Assembly: GCA_964196195.1 (NCBI GenBank)
Contig: CAXMSE010000092.1
Location: 40,597-104,596 of the forward strand
Source of the DNA: OFTM10 sp964196195
Lineage (GTDB): Bacteria > Actinomycetota > Acidimicrobiia > Acidimicrobiales > Aldehydirespiratoraceae
Length of the DNA: 64,000 nt
Direction: 5' to 3'
Below the pieces are notes generated by a model, which saw nothing but the letters and a program-made list of their open reading frames with translations, did no database searches and was not told the origin of the DNA. This document shows, in pieces, positions 17,737 through 26,825 of this stretch; the stretch's first letter is position 1, and every line of letters begins with the position of its first letter. Both the position numbers and the translations under genes were made by a program.

Positions 17737-18310
17737 AACCTCCCAAGTATCAAGCGGGGGCGTTCCGATCCCCGTCAAGATCGTGGTGGCCGGCGGCTAC
17801 GCGGTCGGCAAGACCACGTTCGTGGGCTCGATTAGTGAGATTGAGCCCCTCACCACCGAGGCCGCCCTCACCACCCACAGCGAGGGAGTCGACATCGCGG
17901 GTGAGGCCGAGAAGAAGACCACCACGGTGGCGATGGACTTCGGACGGATCAGTCTCGGCGACGACCTGATCCTCTATCTGTTCGGCACACCCGGCCAGGA
18001 TCGTTTCCACTTCATGTGGGACGACCTCGTCAGGGGCGCGATCGGCGCCGTGGTGCTCGTCGACACGTCACGGCTGGAAGACTGTTTCGCCGCGGTCGAC
18101 TACTTCGAGTCGGCCGGACTGCCATTCGTGGTGGCGGTGAACGCCTTCTTCGGACGGATTCACCACTCTCTGGATGACATCCGCGAAGCCCTGGCCATTC
18201 CGGCTGAGGTGCCGATGATGGTCACCGACGCCCGTGATCGAGCGGCCACCAAGTCCACCCTTCTCGAACTGGTGCAGCACGCCCTCACCCGGGCGGGTGC
18301 GCCAGCCTGA
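17717..18310 (+). CDS. Conservon Ras-like GTPase (CvnD type)
   Basis: Small GTP/ATP-binding protein of the conservon (197 aa). The P-loop is GGYAVGKTTFVG, the switch-II/G3 region is FGTPGQDRF, and a VDTSRLEDCF stretch and AVNAFFG follow where G4 lies. The ATG at 17717, inside the end of the DUF742 gene, fits the family length; longer in-frame extensions would read through that gene. It is the last gene of the four-gene cluster and converges on the AftD-like gene 20 bp away. Inferred role: switch output of the CvnABC sensory complex at the membrane. Confidence 0.92.
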   Translation: MVFKRSETSQVSSGGVPIPVKIVVAGGYAVGKTTFVGSISEIEPLTTEAALTTHSEGVDIAGEAEKKTTTVAMDFGRISLGDDLILYLFGTPGQDRFHFMWDDLVRGAIGAVVLVDTSRLEDCFAAVDYFESAGLPFVVAVNAFFGRIHHSLDDIREALAIPAEVPMMVTDARDRAATKSTLLELVQHALTRAGAPA

Positions 18311-18330
18311 CACCTCGTCTCGGGCCTAGC

Positions 18331-21300
18331 TCACCGCTCGGGTCGGATGACGGCCCTCGTGTATTCAACCGCCACCAGCAGGATCGTGACCATCCCCAGG
18401 ATGTGAAGCTCGTCGTATTGCTGAGGCCACCCAAAATCGGGCGGATTACGGAAGCGTCGTTGCTCGATCATTATCAGTAGGGCGGTGACGCCGAACACTC
18501 CCGATGCCGCGATGGTGGCGATGCCGGCGGGACGCGCGACACGAGCGACTATCGCGGTGCCCAGAGCAAGCGGAACCGCGAGCCAGACCCACGACGGCAG
18601 GATCAGTGCTGAGAGCGCCAGCACCACTGTGGATGCGGCCAAGGTCAGGCGGGGCGAGGTAGGCCTTGTGGTGGAGGCCAGCCAGGGCAGGCGGCCCATC
18701 GTGGGTTGACGGGGGCCGTCCGCTCTTGGTGCATCCGCTTGACGGCTTTGGCCCCGCCCTCGCCAGGCCACCACGATGCACAGAAGCACCCCGAGTATCG
18801 AGAGCTGGATCATGCGGTCGACGAGGCCCTGCGGTGTCCAGTGCAGTTCCACGGTGACAGTGTCGCCGGCAGGCAGGAGCCAAGCGTTGGCGAACCCGTC
18901 GATGACCACTTGCTCACCGATGTCGTCGCCATCGACGAAGGCGTGCCAGCCCTCGTTGAAGCTCTGCCCGAGCACCAGCCAACGGTCGCTGGTGGCTCCG
19001 GGCACACCCACCGTGTAGGTCACATCATCGATCCTTTCGACCGTGATAGGTGCCAGCTCTGGTGGCGGCGTCAGATCCCTGGGGCTCGTCAGGACCAGCT
19101 GATCGATGTCGAAGGCCCGGCGCTGCGCCGATGCCTGTTCGACCGGATGCACGACCACCTCGACGTCACCCGCTGCCACCGTCACATCTCCGCAAGATGA
19201 GACTGCCAACTCGTTTCCGGCGAGCGCGGCGGCAACCGTTCCTTCGATTTTCAGGGGCACGTCGCGCCCGGCGATGTCGAGGACACCGCTCATGCATCCG
19301 GTATCAACTCTCTCGGTCGTCTGCACGGGTGCGAGGCCGAACTCGATCTCCGCGATCGCCAGCGGCATGGCCACCGCCGAGTTGCTGTACCAGTCGCGGG
19401 TGATCCGTTCGGCAACCTCCACCATCTCGAGGCGTACTTCAGTGGCTGCGGTGGCCTCCACCGGCAAGGTGATCCGTTTCGTTGTGCCGCGGGGCGCCTC
19501 AGCCAGGCCGAGGCCGGTGGGATGAACACCTGCGTCCGTGCCGTTCACCCAGACACGGATGGCGGTGGGCACAGAGTGAACCTCGTCGGCCACCACTTCG
19601 ATCTTGAGTTGATTGAAGGACGTGTCCGAGGGCGTCGAGGCCTGCCAGTGCTGGCCTGCCTGGGGTCCGAAGACCCCGGTCCACGCCGTAGCCCCGTCCC
19701 CGTCGAGGGCAGCTGATGGAAGCGACGCGAGGTCTCCGGGGAGAGAGCCCGACGAGGTGAGTTCGATACCGGAAGCCTCCACCCGTCCGATGGCAGCATC
19801 CACCACAGTGGAGGCTGCGTAGGGCGAAAGCCGGGCGGTGCCATCCACGGTGAAGGTGCGGTCCGTCGGCAAGGGCACGATACGGCGCATGGCGATTTCG
19901 GGCTCGCCTCGGACCGGCTCGCGGGGGTCGGAACGCTCTCGGGTGAGTACCACTGAAAGGCTGTGCGCCTCGAGGCTTCGACCCAGCTGATCAAGGAGGG
20001 CTCGAGGGGTGCGGATCCACTCCACCACCGGGTCGCTGCCACCCCAGATGACCTCGGCAAACCCGACGGGCGAAACGCCTGGATAAATGGCCCGCCGAGG
20101 AAGGTCGAGATCAGTCAGCTCGATCTCCCACACCGTGGCTTCGGTTGGGGTGAAGGCGATCGTGTCGGCCCTCGGCCTGATCGCGGTCCGCGTCACCTCT
20201 CGGCCGTCGGCACGCACCGCTACTTCGGTGATACGGCGGTTGGCCGCGACGAGGGGCTGCGCCAGACTCACCTGGTCGAGTGTCACGGGCTCGGGGTAGG
20301 TGAAAAGAAGGCGTTCTCCTCGGGCCTCGGCAAAGGCCGCAACCGTCCACGCAGTGGCCATGTCGCCGTCGACGGCGAACACGGCCCGGTCGTCGAGGGT
20401 GTAGGTGACCGGATTGCCGTAAGCGCTGGCGACGATGGAGAACCCGCCCTGTTGGATCGAGATCGTTCGGGTGTCATCGGGGTCGAGTCCCGGCGTTTGC
20501 TCGACGGCGGGAAAGATATTCAGGCGATTGTCTGTCGGATCGAACCGGAGAGGTTCCTCTCCCGCCTGCTCGGTGGCACCGACATTTTCTCGGAGGGTGC
20601 CCCATCTACGGGCCCTTCGGCGATTGGTGTCAGTGATGACGATTTCGGCAGGCTCGGCCAGCACGATCGCGGCCAGGTCCGGGTCGGTGATGAGATCGGC
20701 ACCGAAGAAGACTGAACGATCGAGATCGAGCAGGCCGGCACCGGCCGCGTCGACCAGGCCCTCGGCATCACCGACGAGCACCGTCGAGGCATCGACCGGC
20801 TTGAGCCTGATCACCTCGAGGGGTTCGGGAACGGCATAGCGGACGACGGGGCTCGGATCGGGCAAGGCAGGATCGGTGGCGAGGAAGATCTCGTCGAGCA
20901 TCGTCTGTTGGGGACCGGCGAGGTTGGGGATGGGCGACCCGAAGCCCTCGCCCTCACCCAGTCCGGGGATGTTTTCCAGCAAATTGTTGGTGGGAATGGG
21001 GCGAGGGGTCCTGAATCTCTCAAAGGTCAGATCAGCACGGTGCACGACATCGCCTACCGACATCAGGCGGGCAATCGGTATCAAGGCGTCAGCATCGAGG
21101 GAACCCTCCTGGAGACGGCGATCGAACGCCGTGACCAGGGCTGCGGACTGGGCCGACCCGAATGGCACGAGCTCGCGGGCCACGTAGCCGCGATCCATCA
21201 GGCCCGGTGTGATCGGGTCGACGGTGTTACCCCAACGGTAGGAGGCAAAATCGCTTCCCGGGAGCTCCCACACGCGACTGCCGTCGTCGAGCTCGTCGAG

Positions 21301-22638
21301 GCGTTGGGTGGCCTCGATCCAGTACTCAGGAAGCTCCTCGTCGCGTTGGAGGTGCTCTTCGATCATCCGAATACGCCACATCGCGGGGTTGGCCAGCACT
21401 ATCGCCGCGAGCACAAGGGCGGCGAACGGGCGGGTTCGATCGCCCCATCGCTCGTGCAGGGCCCGTACCAGCGAGCCGAGCAGCACCGCAGTGGCGAGGA
21501 CCACCATGGGTACAGCGCGAGGGGTGGACCGAAGGGCGAGTCCAGCGTCGGTCCGGGTGAAATCCTTGAACAGGCTGCCCAGCACCGATGGAGAATCGAA
21601 GGGGTGCGAGGCGACACCCATCAGAGCGCCCACCACGAGAAGGAGCAGGAAATAGGCCCGGTGCTGCCAGCGCACCACCCCTGCTGCGAGCAAGGCAAGC
21701 ACGACCAGTCCGAAGGTCAGGAACAGGAGCCAGACACCTTGGGTGTACTCGATGCTCGGCTGTATCCACTGGCCGAACTTGTCGTTGCCGTAGAAGAACC
21801 AATAGCCGAGACCGCGAAGGATTTCAGGAGCCGTCGAAGAGTCGGCCACCGCTTCATAGGGTTCGGTGTAGCGGGTGACGGGGAGTGAGTAGTTTCCCTG
21901 GAGCACCAGTCCTGCGATCCACCAGGCCGAGGTGAGGAGGGTGAGCGCTGCTATTCGCAGGGCTGCCTTGACGGCATTCATCGGGCTCACGGAACGTTCG
22001 GCCAACGCGGCGTGGAAGAGCCACAGCACCGGGGCGACGCCCACCATAAGCAGCGACGTGGCGTTGACGCTGCCGATGGTGACCACCAGCAGGGCAAAAA
22101 GGGCGGGGTGTCGCCAGCCTCCGGAACGAGCCGCTCGAATGGTGAGGGCAATCATCCACGGCAGCCCGGCCCACGGCAGTAGCACCGCGGAGATGCGCGC
22201 AGAGTAGTCGAGAAGATAGGGGCTCAGCTCGTAGGCGAGCATCGCCACCAGCATCCCGTGGCCGGCCCAGTCGAGGGTGCGTAGGAGGAACCACACTCCT
22301 GCTCCGGCTGCGAACAGCAAGGAACCGAGCCACAGGCGCTGGGCGAACCAGTCGGGCGATCCAAGGGTGTCGAGAACCCAATAGAAGGGTCCCATCGGCC
22401 ACAGGTAGCCAATCGACTGGTGGGTGACGGTGCCGAGGGCCACGTCGCTGTCCCAGAGGGTGTCGGCCCCACTCAGCAGCTTTCCCGGGTCGATGTAGAG
22501 ATAGGTCTTGGTGTCGGCTCCCACCGCTCCCGGGCTCGAGAAGATGATCGGGAGATAGGCAACGATGGCCCCGATCGCCAACACGAGGCGGCTACGGCTT
22601 CGTTCGGTGATGGCTGGTATCACCGCGACGAACGGCAT
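18331..22638 (-). CDS. AftD-like alpha-(1->3)-arabinofuranosyltransferase family protein (GT-C)
   Basis: Very large membrane glycosyltransferase (1435 aa). About 11-12 membrane helices occupy the first ~420 residues, with the AftD-like segment GYLWPMGPFYWVLDTLGSPD near the start. The central ~850 residues are extracytoplasmic and contain two discoidin/CBM-like beta-sandwich segments (around AVDGDMATAW and AALDGDGATAWTGVFG). Further helices close the C terminus. In mycobacteria AftD adds arabinofuranose from decaprenyl-phospho-arabinose to arabinan. The donor and acceptor here are unknown. It overlaps the upstream GT4 gene by 19 bp, so both are probably one leftward operon. Confidence 0.82.
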   Translation of the reverse strand: MPFVAVIPAITERSRSRLVLAIGAIVAYLPIIFSSPGAVGADTKTYLYIDPGKLLSGADTLWDSDVALGTVTHQSIGYLWPMGPFYWVLDTLGSPDWFAQRLWLGSLLFAAGAGVWFLLRTLDWAGHGMLVAMLAYELSPYLLDYSARISAVLLPWAGLPWMIALTIRAARSGGWRHPALFALLVVTIGSVNATSLLMVGVAPVLWLFHAALAERSVSPMNAVKAALRIAALTLLTSAWWIAGLVLQGNYSLPVTRYTEPYEAVADSSTAPEILRGLGYWFFYGNDKFGQWIQPSIEYTQGVWLLFLTFGLVVLALLAAGVVRWQHRAYFLLLLVVGALMGVASHPFDSPSVLGSLFKDFTRTDAGLALRSTPRAVPMVVLATAVLLGSLVRALHERWGDRTRPFAALVLAAIVLANPAMWRIRMIEEHLQRDEELPEYWIEATQRLDELDDGSRVWELPGSDFASYRWGNTVDPITPGLMDRGYVARELVPFGSAQSAALVTAFDRRLQEGSLDADALIPIARLMSVGDVVHRADLTFERFRTPRPIPTNNLLENIPGLGEGEGFGSPIPNLAGPQQTMLDEIFLATDPALPDPSPVVRYAVPEPLEVIRLKPVDASTVLVGDAEGLVDAAGAGLLDLDRSVFFGADLITDPDLAAIVLAEPAEIVITDTNRRRARRWGTLRENVGATEQAGEEPLRFDPTDNRLNIFPAVEQTPGLDPDDTRTISIQQGGFSIVASAYGNPVTYTLDDRAVFAVDGDMATAWTVAAFAEARGERLLFTYPEPVTLDQVSLAQPLVAANRRITEVAVRADGREVTRTAIRPRADTIAFTPTEATVWEIELTDLDLPRRAIYPGVSPVGFAEVIWGGSDPVVEWIRTPRALLDQLGRSLEAHSLSVVLTRERSDPREPVRGEPEIAMRRIVPLPTDRTFTVDGTARLSPYAASTVVDAAIGRVEASGIELTSSGSLPGDLASLPSAALDGDGATAWTGVFGPQAGQHWQASTPSDTSFNQLKIEVVADEVHSVPTAIRVWVNGTDAGVHPTGLGLAEAPRGTTKRITLPVEATAATEVRLEMVEVAERITRDWYSNSAVAMPLAIAEIEFGLAPVQTTERVDTGCMSGVLDIAGRDVPLKIEGTVAAALAGNELAVSSCGDVTVAAGDVEVVVHPVEQASAQRRAFDIDQLVLTSPRDLTPPPELAPITVERIDDVTYTVGVPGATSDRWLVLGQSFNEGWHAFVDGDDIGEQVVIDGFANAWLLPAGDTVTVELHWTPQGLVDRMIQLSILGVLLCIVVAWRGRGQSRQADAPRADGPRQPTMGRLPWLASTTRPTSPRLTLAASTVVLALSALILPSWVWLAVPLALGTAIVARVARPAGIATIAASGVFGVTALLIMIEQRRFRNPPDFGWPQQYDELHILGMVTILLVAVEYTRAVIRPER

Positions 22639-23855
22639 TGAGCGGCGAGCACCTCGAGAGTGTCGTGGGCGGTGCGCTCCCAGGTGAAGCGTTCGGCTCT
22701 CAGTGCGGCCTCGTCGCCGAGTCGGTCGCGGAGGGCGACATCGCGGAGAATACGCGACAGTGCACGCGCGAGGTCGTCGTCGGTTTTGGCCAGCAGGCCC
22801 GTTACCCCATCCTCGATGGCGTCGACATGACCGGCGATGCGGGTTGCGACGCTCGGAGTACCGCAGGCCGCGGCTTCGGTGAGGGTCATCCCCCAGCCCT
22901 CCGACCGTGACGCACTGGCCACCACCCAGGCCGAACGATAAAGGTCGAGCAGCGCACCGCCGGGCACCCGTCCCGCGAGTTCACACCATTCCTCTGCGCC
23001 CAACTCGTCGATCCGCCGCTCGAGCATGTCTCTCTCGTAACCCTCCCCGACGATCACGAGTCGGGCATCGGGGGTGGTGAGGCGCACCTCGACCATTGTC
23101 TCGATCAGGGTCTTGAATGCCTTGGACGGCATCAGGCGGCCCACCGCGAGCACCATTGGGTGGTCGGATCGGGTTCCGCCGGGAGTGAAGCCGCCGCCGA
23201 TGCCGGGGGGCACGACGCGGATGTTCTCGGCCGGAAGCCGCAGGCGGGAGATGATGTCGCGACGCGACGACTCGCTGAGGGTCACTACCGATGAATGGCG
23301 GTAGAACACCGGCGCTATGTGTCGCTCCAGGATCTGGCCGGCCCGGGCCAGGTTGGGGGGCAGGACCATGGGCCACATCTCTTCGTGCACATGGTGGAGC
23401 CACGTCACGCGGGGCCCGCGAGCCCAGAGCGGCGAGAAGAACGGGACGCCATTCCAGATCTCGACCAGGCCATCGCGACGGCCGTGACGTCCGAAGAGTT
23501 CGCCGATGACGGCGCGGGGAAAAACCAGGTAACGGCCAGCGCGCCTGATGACCGTGTAGCCATCGCGCGTGGTCTCCGGAGGTGAACCCTGTGCATAGGA
23601 AGCGCGCATCATCACTTCAATCCCGGCATCGGCCCACAGGGAGGCAACCGTTGCGGCATGCAACTCGGAGCCGCCGGCCTCGATGTCGGCGAGATCACGC
23701 CACGCCAACATGTGGATCCTCTTGATGCCCACCTCGGCGGCGAGGTCGCCGATCTTGCCGACCGACGATCCGCGGCCAGAAGGCGCAGGCGAATCCTCGG
23801 ATTGACCGCTCGATCGAACCACTTGCGCCCTTCCCGGGTGATCGGACTGAGGCAT
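22620..23855 (-). CDS. GT4-family glycosyltransferase
   Basis: Cytosolic GT-B retaining glycosyltransferase (411 aa). The N-terminal domain carries GGSELHAATVASLWADAG. The C-terminal donor domain has AVGRLMPSKAF and the E-x7-E element SEGWGMTLTEAAACGTPSV. The sugar donor cannot be told from sequence. The open frame runs upstream across the divergent GT2 gene, but its first ~40 residues have no family character, so the ATG at 23855 is preferred. The true start could be still further downstream, near IKRIHMLAWRD. It shares an operon with the AftD-like gene. Confidence 0.85.
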   Translation of the reverse strand: MPQSDHPGRAQVVRSSGQSEDSPAPSGRGSSVGKIGDLAAEVGIKRIHMLAWRDLADIEAGGSELHAATVASLWADAGIEVMMRASYAQGSPPETTRDGYTVIRRAGRYLVFPRAVIGELFGRHGRRDGLVEIWNGVPFFSPLWARGPRVTWLHHVHEEMWPMVLPPNLARAGQILERHIAPVFYRHSSVVTLSESSRRDIISRLRLPAENIRVVPPGIGGGFTPGGTRSDHPMVLAVGRLMPSKAFKTLIETMVEVRLTTPDARLVIVGEGYERDMLERRIDELGAEEWCELAGRVPGGALLDLYRSAWVVASASRSEGWGMTLTEAAACGTPSVATRIAGHVDAIEDGVTGLLAKTDDDLARALSRILRDVALRDRLGDEAALRAERFTWERTAHDTLEVLAAQCRSSR

Positions 23856-23931
23856 GGTACCGGCCTGGCCGATTGATCGAGACTGACGCGGCTTGCCGCT
23901 GAGAGACTTGGACGGTAAGGCTTCCGCCGGC

Positions 23932-24804
23932 ATGCCTGTATCTGAGTCACCCGTCACGGTCGTCATCATCCACCACAATCGCCCCGATGCCGTCGTCCGG
24001 ACCGTGGATGCCTATCTCGACCAGACGATCCCCACTGAGGTGATCCTGGTGGACAACGGTTCGCTGCCGAACGCCGGCGATGTCCTCGACGAGTTGGCCG
24101 GCACCGTGCAGCTCATCAGGGTCGGCCGCAACCTCGGGTTTGGCCCCGCTGCCAATGTTGGCCTGCGGCGCTGGCTGAGGGCCGGCGCGGGGGAGTGGGT
24201 GGCGATCAGTCCCCACGATGCCCTACCGGAGCCCGAGACCTTGGGGAAGATCATTGAGGCCGTTGATGCCCGGGCCGATGTGGGCCTGGCGAGCGCGGAC
24301 GTGGGTGATGGTGCTCGTCCGCTGATCGAGCCCTTCCTCGGCACTATCGGCCTGCCGTCCACCGTCGAGGAAGGGTTCGAGTTGGTCGATTACCCGCATG
24401 GAACACTCATGCTGGCGCGCCGCCGATGTCTGGAGGAAGTGGGCGTTTTCGACGAGCGCTACTTCGCCTATTGCGAGGAATCCGAGCTGGCTCTCCGGGC
24501 CAAGGAGGCCGGTTGGAGCTGTGGTTTGGTTCGTGGCGCGATGGTTCGCAACCCTGGAATGAGTGCCTCGATCGAGAGGGTCGCCTATCTCCAGCTCCGC
24601 AACGTCTTGTTGATGATGAGGGAGCATTTCGGCCGCCGCCAGGTGGCGTTTCGCATCTTCTGGGCCCTCGTCCAGATTCCCGTTGGCATCGTTCATGCGC
24701 CGGCAAGGGGCCTGCACTGGTCGCCGGCGGGGCGTCTCAAGGGCATCCGTGACCACCTGCGGGGTCGCTACGGACCACCACCATCGGACGTTGGAGGCGC
24801 TTGA
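23932..24804 (+). CDS. GT2-family glycosyltransferase (rhamnosyltransferase-like)
   Basis: Inverting GT-A glycosyltransferase (290 aa). The N-terminal nucleotide-binding strand is VTVVIIHHNRPDAVVRTVD, followed by ILVDNGS and NLGFGPAANVGLRRW. The catalytic-base region is DERYFAYCEESELALRAKEAG. This pattern resembles rhamnosyl/galactofuranosyl transferases of envelope glycans; the sugar is not assigned. ATG 23932 is favoured over 23893 because the family fold starts within 7 residues. It is divergent from GT4 (76-bp gap) and convergent with a 54-aa membrane protein 4 bp away. Confidence 0.88.
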   Translation: MPVSESPVTVVIIHHNRPDAVVRTVDAYLDQTIPTEVILVDNGSLPNAGDVLDELAGTVQLIRVGRNLGFGPAANVGLRRWLRAGAGEWVAISPHDALPEPETLGKIIEAVDARADVGLASADVGDGARPLIEPFLGTIGLPSTVEEGFELVDYPHGTLMLARRRCLEEVGVFDERYFAYCEESELALRAKEAGWSCGLVRGAMVRNPGMSASIERVAYLQLRNVLLMMREHFGRRQVAFRIFWALVQIPVGIVHAPARGLHWSPAGRLKGIRDHLRGRYGPPPSDVGGA

Positions 24805-24808
24805 TCGC

Positions 24809-24973
24809 TCAGCGCGGCGCGGTGCGTTGGTCGGGCACGGTGAAAGCGATCGCCAGGACGCACAGGATCACCCCGAGAACGACGATCCAGGCCAGGTCGA
24901 CACCGGCGCGATACTCCGACTCGACGAGGCACTCGATTTCGAAGGGATTCGCATCCCGATCGCGACGTGGCAT
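24809..24973 (-). CDS. 54-residue single-pass membrane protein
   Basis: A short gene found by reading the gap between the GT2 and flavoprotein genes. It begins MPRRDRDANPFEIECLVESE, then has one hydrophobic helix (LAWIVVLGVILCVLAIAFTV) and a short basic tail. GGAGG lies 8 nt before the ATG (complement of 24971-24973). It sits 64 bp downstream of the flavoprotein gene on the same strand and is probably cotranscribed. The positive residues before the helix and the acidic linker suggest a small membrane adaptor. No family is recognised. Confidence 0.65.
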   Translation of the reverse strand: MPRRDRDANPFEIECLVESEYRAGVDLAWIVVLGVILCVLAIAFTVPDQRTAPR

Positions 24974-25037
24974 CGAGCTCACCTCCGAGCGGCAGGTAGG
25001 GACCTAGTGCTCCTCGTCGGCAGCGACGATATGGAAA

Positions 25038-26486
25038 CTAGGCCCCTGAGTCAGTGCCTTCTTCGTGGTATTCCGCGTCGACGTTGACTTCCCACACATC
25101 GTGGTTCGAACCATTCACGATGTTGTCGACGGTGAGCATGGCCGTGTACATCGAGTGGTCCTGGTTGTTGTAGCGGTGCATCCCGTTGCGGCCGACCGGA
25201 TGGACGTTGGTGGCGTTGTGGTCGAGCCAGGCCCGCAACACAGCGACCTTGGCGCTGTAGTCGGCGTCGTACATGGGGTAGGCCTTCTCCATCCTGAAGA
25301 CGAACCCCTCCTCGACGAGAGCTGGATCAACAAGACCAAGTTCGCCGAGCTCGCGGACCCCGTGCTGGATCAGGTCATGGTCGTCGGCGCACCAGAGGTG
25401 ATCTCCCACATCGACGAAGTACTCTAGACCCAAGCAGGTCTTCCCAGCGCGAGGCACCATCTCCGGCGACCAGGCGCCGAAGTTCTGGACCCGTCCGACC
25501 TCCACATCGGGGGCATGGATGTAGATCCAGTTGTCGGGGAACGCTGCCTCGGCGGGTACCACCAGGGCCACAGTGAGGAAGTCGCGAAACCGGAGTCCCC
25601 TGGCCGCGGCGAGCACCTCGGCCGGCGGTGGCGGGTCCATCGCCTCGATCAGCAGCGGGATCGGCATGGAGGAGATCACGTGGCTGCACGGAAACGTGCT
25701 CTCTCCGTCGGGCGTGGTGGCGCACACCTCCACCGCACGGCCTTCGACAAGGCTGATTCGCCGGACCTGATGTCGAAGCTCGACCCGACTGCCCTGGTCG
25801 AGGACCAGTTCATGACAGCGCTCCCACATCATTCCCGGGCCGTGGCGGGGGTATTCGAACTCCTCGATGAGGCTGGTGACCTCGGTCTGCTTTCGCTTCG
25901 GCAGCACCGAGTTGAGAATGGCGCGGAAGAGGTTGAGGTTCTTGATCCGCTGGGCCGCCCAGTCGGCCTGGAGCTCCGAACCGGGTACGCCCCAGACCTT
26001 CTCGGTGTAGGTCTGGAAAAAGATGCGATAGAGGCGCCAACCGAACCTGGCCGCGGTGTATCCCTCGAAAGTCGATTGATCACGCGGGGGCCTGATTCGG
26101 ACCCAGAGGTATGAGAGTACACATCGGAATGCCTCGATGATGCCGAGGTTGGACAGGGCATTGAACGCCCTCAGCGGGTAGTCGTAGAACTTGCCTCGGT
26201 AAAAGATCCGACTCATGCGCTGTCGGGTGAGGAAGTCTTCGGCGGGAAGGATCTCGTGCCACAGCTCCGACACGGGAGCAAGCTTGGTGAAGAAGCGGTG
26301 GCCGCCTATGTCGAAGCGCCAATCATCGACCTTTACGGTTCGCGAGATTCCTCCCACCACATCGTCGGCCTCGAGAACCGTGGCGGTATGCCCCAGCCGT
26401 CCGAGCCGGTAGGCGGCGGTGAGTCCAGCGGGTCCTGCGCCGACGATCACCGGGGCCGGTACGCCGTCTCGTACTTGTCGGGTCAT
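25038..26486 (-). CDS. UDP-galactopyranose mutase-like FAD oxidoreductase
   Basis: FAD-binding protein (482 aa) of the amine-oxidase/protoporphyrinogen-oxidase-like clan, closest by motif to UDP-galactopyranose mutases. It has the FAD motif VIVGAGPAGLTAAYRLG, the mutase-like DIGGHRFFTK and FYRGKFYDYPL, and HRYNNQDHSMYTAML near the C terminus. Likely role: conversion of a nucleotide sugar (for example to the furanose form) for the neighbouring glycosyltransferases. True Glf enzymes are usually ~370-400 aa, so this is a longer relative and the substrate is uncertain. Confidence 0.75.
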   Translation of the reverse strand: MTRQVRDGVPAPVIVGAGPAGLTAAYRLGRLGHTATVLEADDVVGGISRTVKVDDWRFDIGGHRFFTKLAPVSELWHEILPAEDFLTRQRMSRIFYRGKFYDYPLRAFNALSNLGIIEAFRCVLSYLWVRIRPPRDQSTFEGYTAARFGWRLYRIFFQTYTEKVWGVPGSELQADWAAQRIKNLNLFRAILNSVLPKRKQTEVTSLIEEFEYPRHGPGMMWERCHELVLDQGSRVELRHQVRRISLVEGRAVEVCATTPDGESTFPCSHVISSMPIPLLIEAMDPPPPAEVLAAARGLRFRDFLTVALVVPAEAAFPDNWIYIHAPDVEVGRVQNFGAWSPEMVPRAGKTCLGLEYFVDVGDHLWCADDHDLIQHGVRELGELGLVDPALVEEGFVFRMEKAYPMYDADYSAKVAVLRAWLDHNATNVHPVGRNGMHRYNNQDHSMYTAMLTVDNIVNGSNHDVWEVNVDAEYHEEGTDSGA

Positions 26487-26570
26487 GGCCGCCCCTCCCA
26501 GAGCAGGCGGATCCTATCCGCACGAGATCAGGTCACCCCAGGCGGGGTGATGGTGTGACAAGGTGCACTC

Positions 26571-26759
26571 GTGACCTCGATTCCGATCACCTGTCCACGG
26601 TGTGGCGCTCAGTGCACGGAGGCCTACTACGGGCCCTGCACGGCGTGTCGCACCGAGCTCCGCGCCTCAGTCGGTGGGGATCATCGAGAGGTGGCCCAGG
26701 TGGAGTACGAGCCGAAAATGAACGTCACTCCCAATGCAGTGGCATTGAAGGACGACTGA
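26571..26759 (+). CDS. Zinc-ribbon microprotein
   Basis: 62-residue protein with two CxxC knuckles (CPRCG at the N terminus and CTAC about 16 residues later), the pattern of a small zinc ribbon. The C-terminal half, VEYEPKMNVTPNAVALKDD, is charged and probably flexible. Start is a GTG with no clear Shine-Dalgarno sequence. The gene stands alone, divergent from the flavoprotein gene (84-bp gap), and is followed by a hairpin. Function unknown; similar small zinc-ribbon proteins are common in actinobacteria. Confidence 0.7.
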   Translation: MTSIPITCPRCGAQCTEAYYGPCTACRTELRASVGGDHREVAQVEYEPKMNVTPNAVALKDD

Positions 26760-26779
26760 CTCGGCTCAAAACGGAACGA

Positions 26780-26825
26780 AGCCCCGAGTAGCCTCCCGGC
26801 TTGCGCCAGTCAACTCCTCGGGGCT
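26780..26825 (+). terminator. Long-loop hairpin after the zinc-ribbon gene
   Basis: A 9-bp inverted repeat AGCCCCGAG / CTCGGGGCT (26780-26788 with 26817-26825) starts 20 bases after the stop. Its loop is 28 nt. On the minus strand a TTTT lies shortly beyond the stem, so it might also stop leftward transcription from the transglycosylase gene. Confidence 0.45.
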
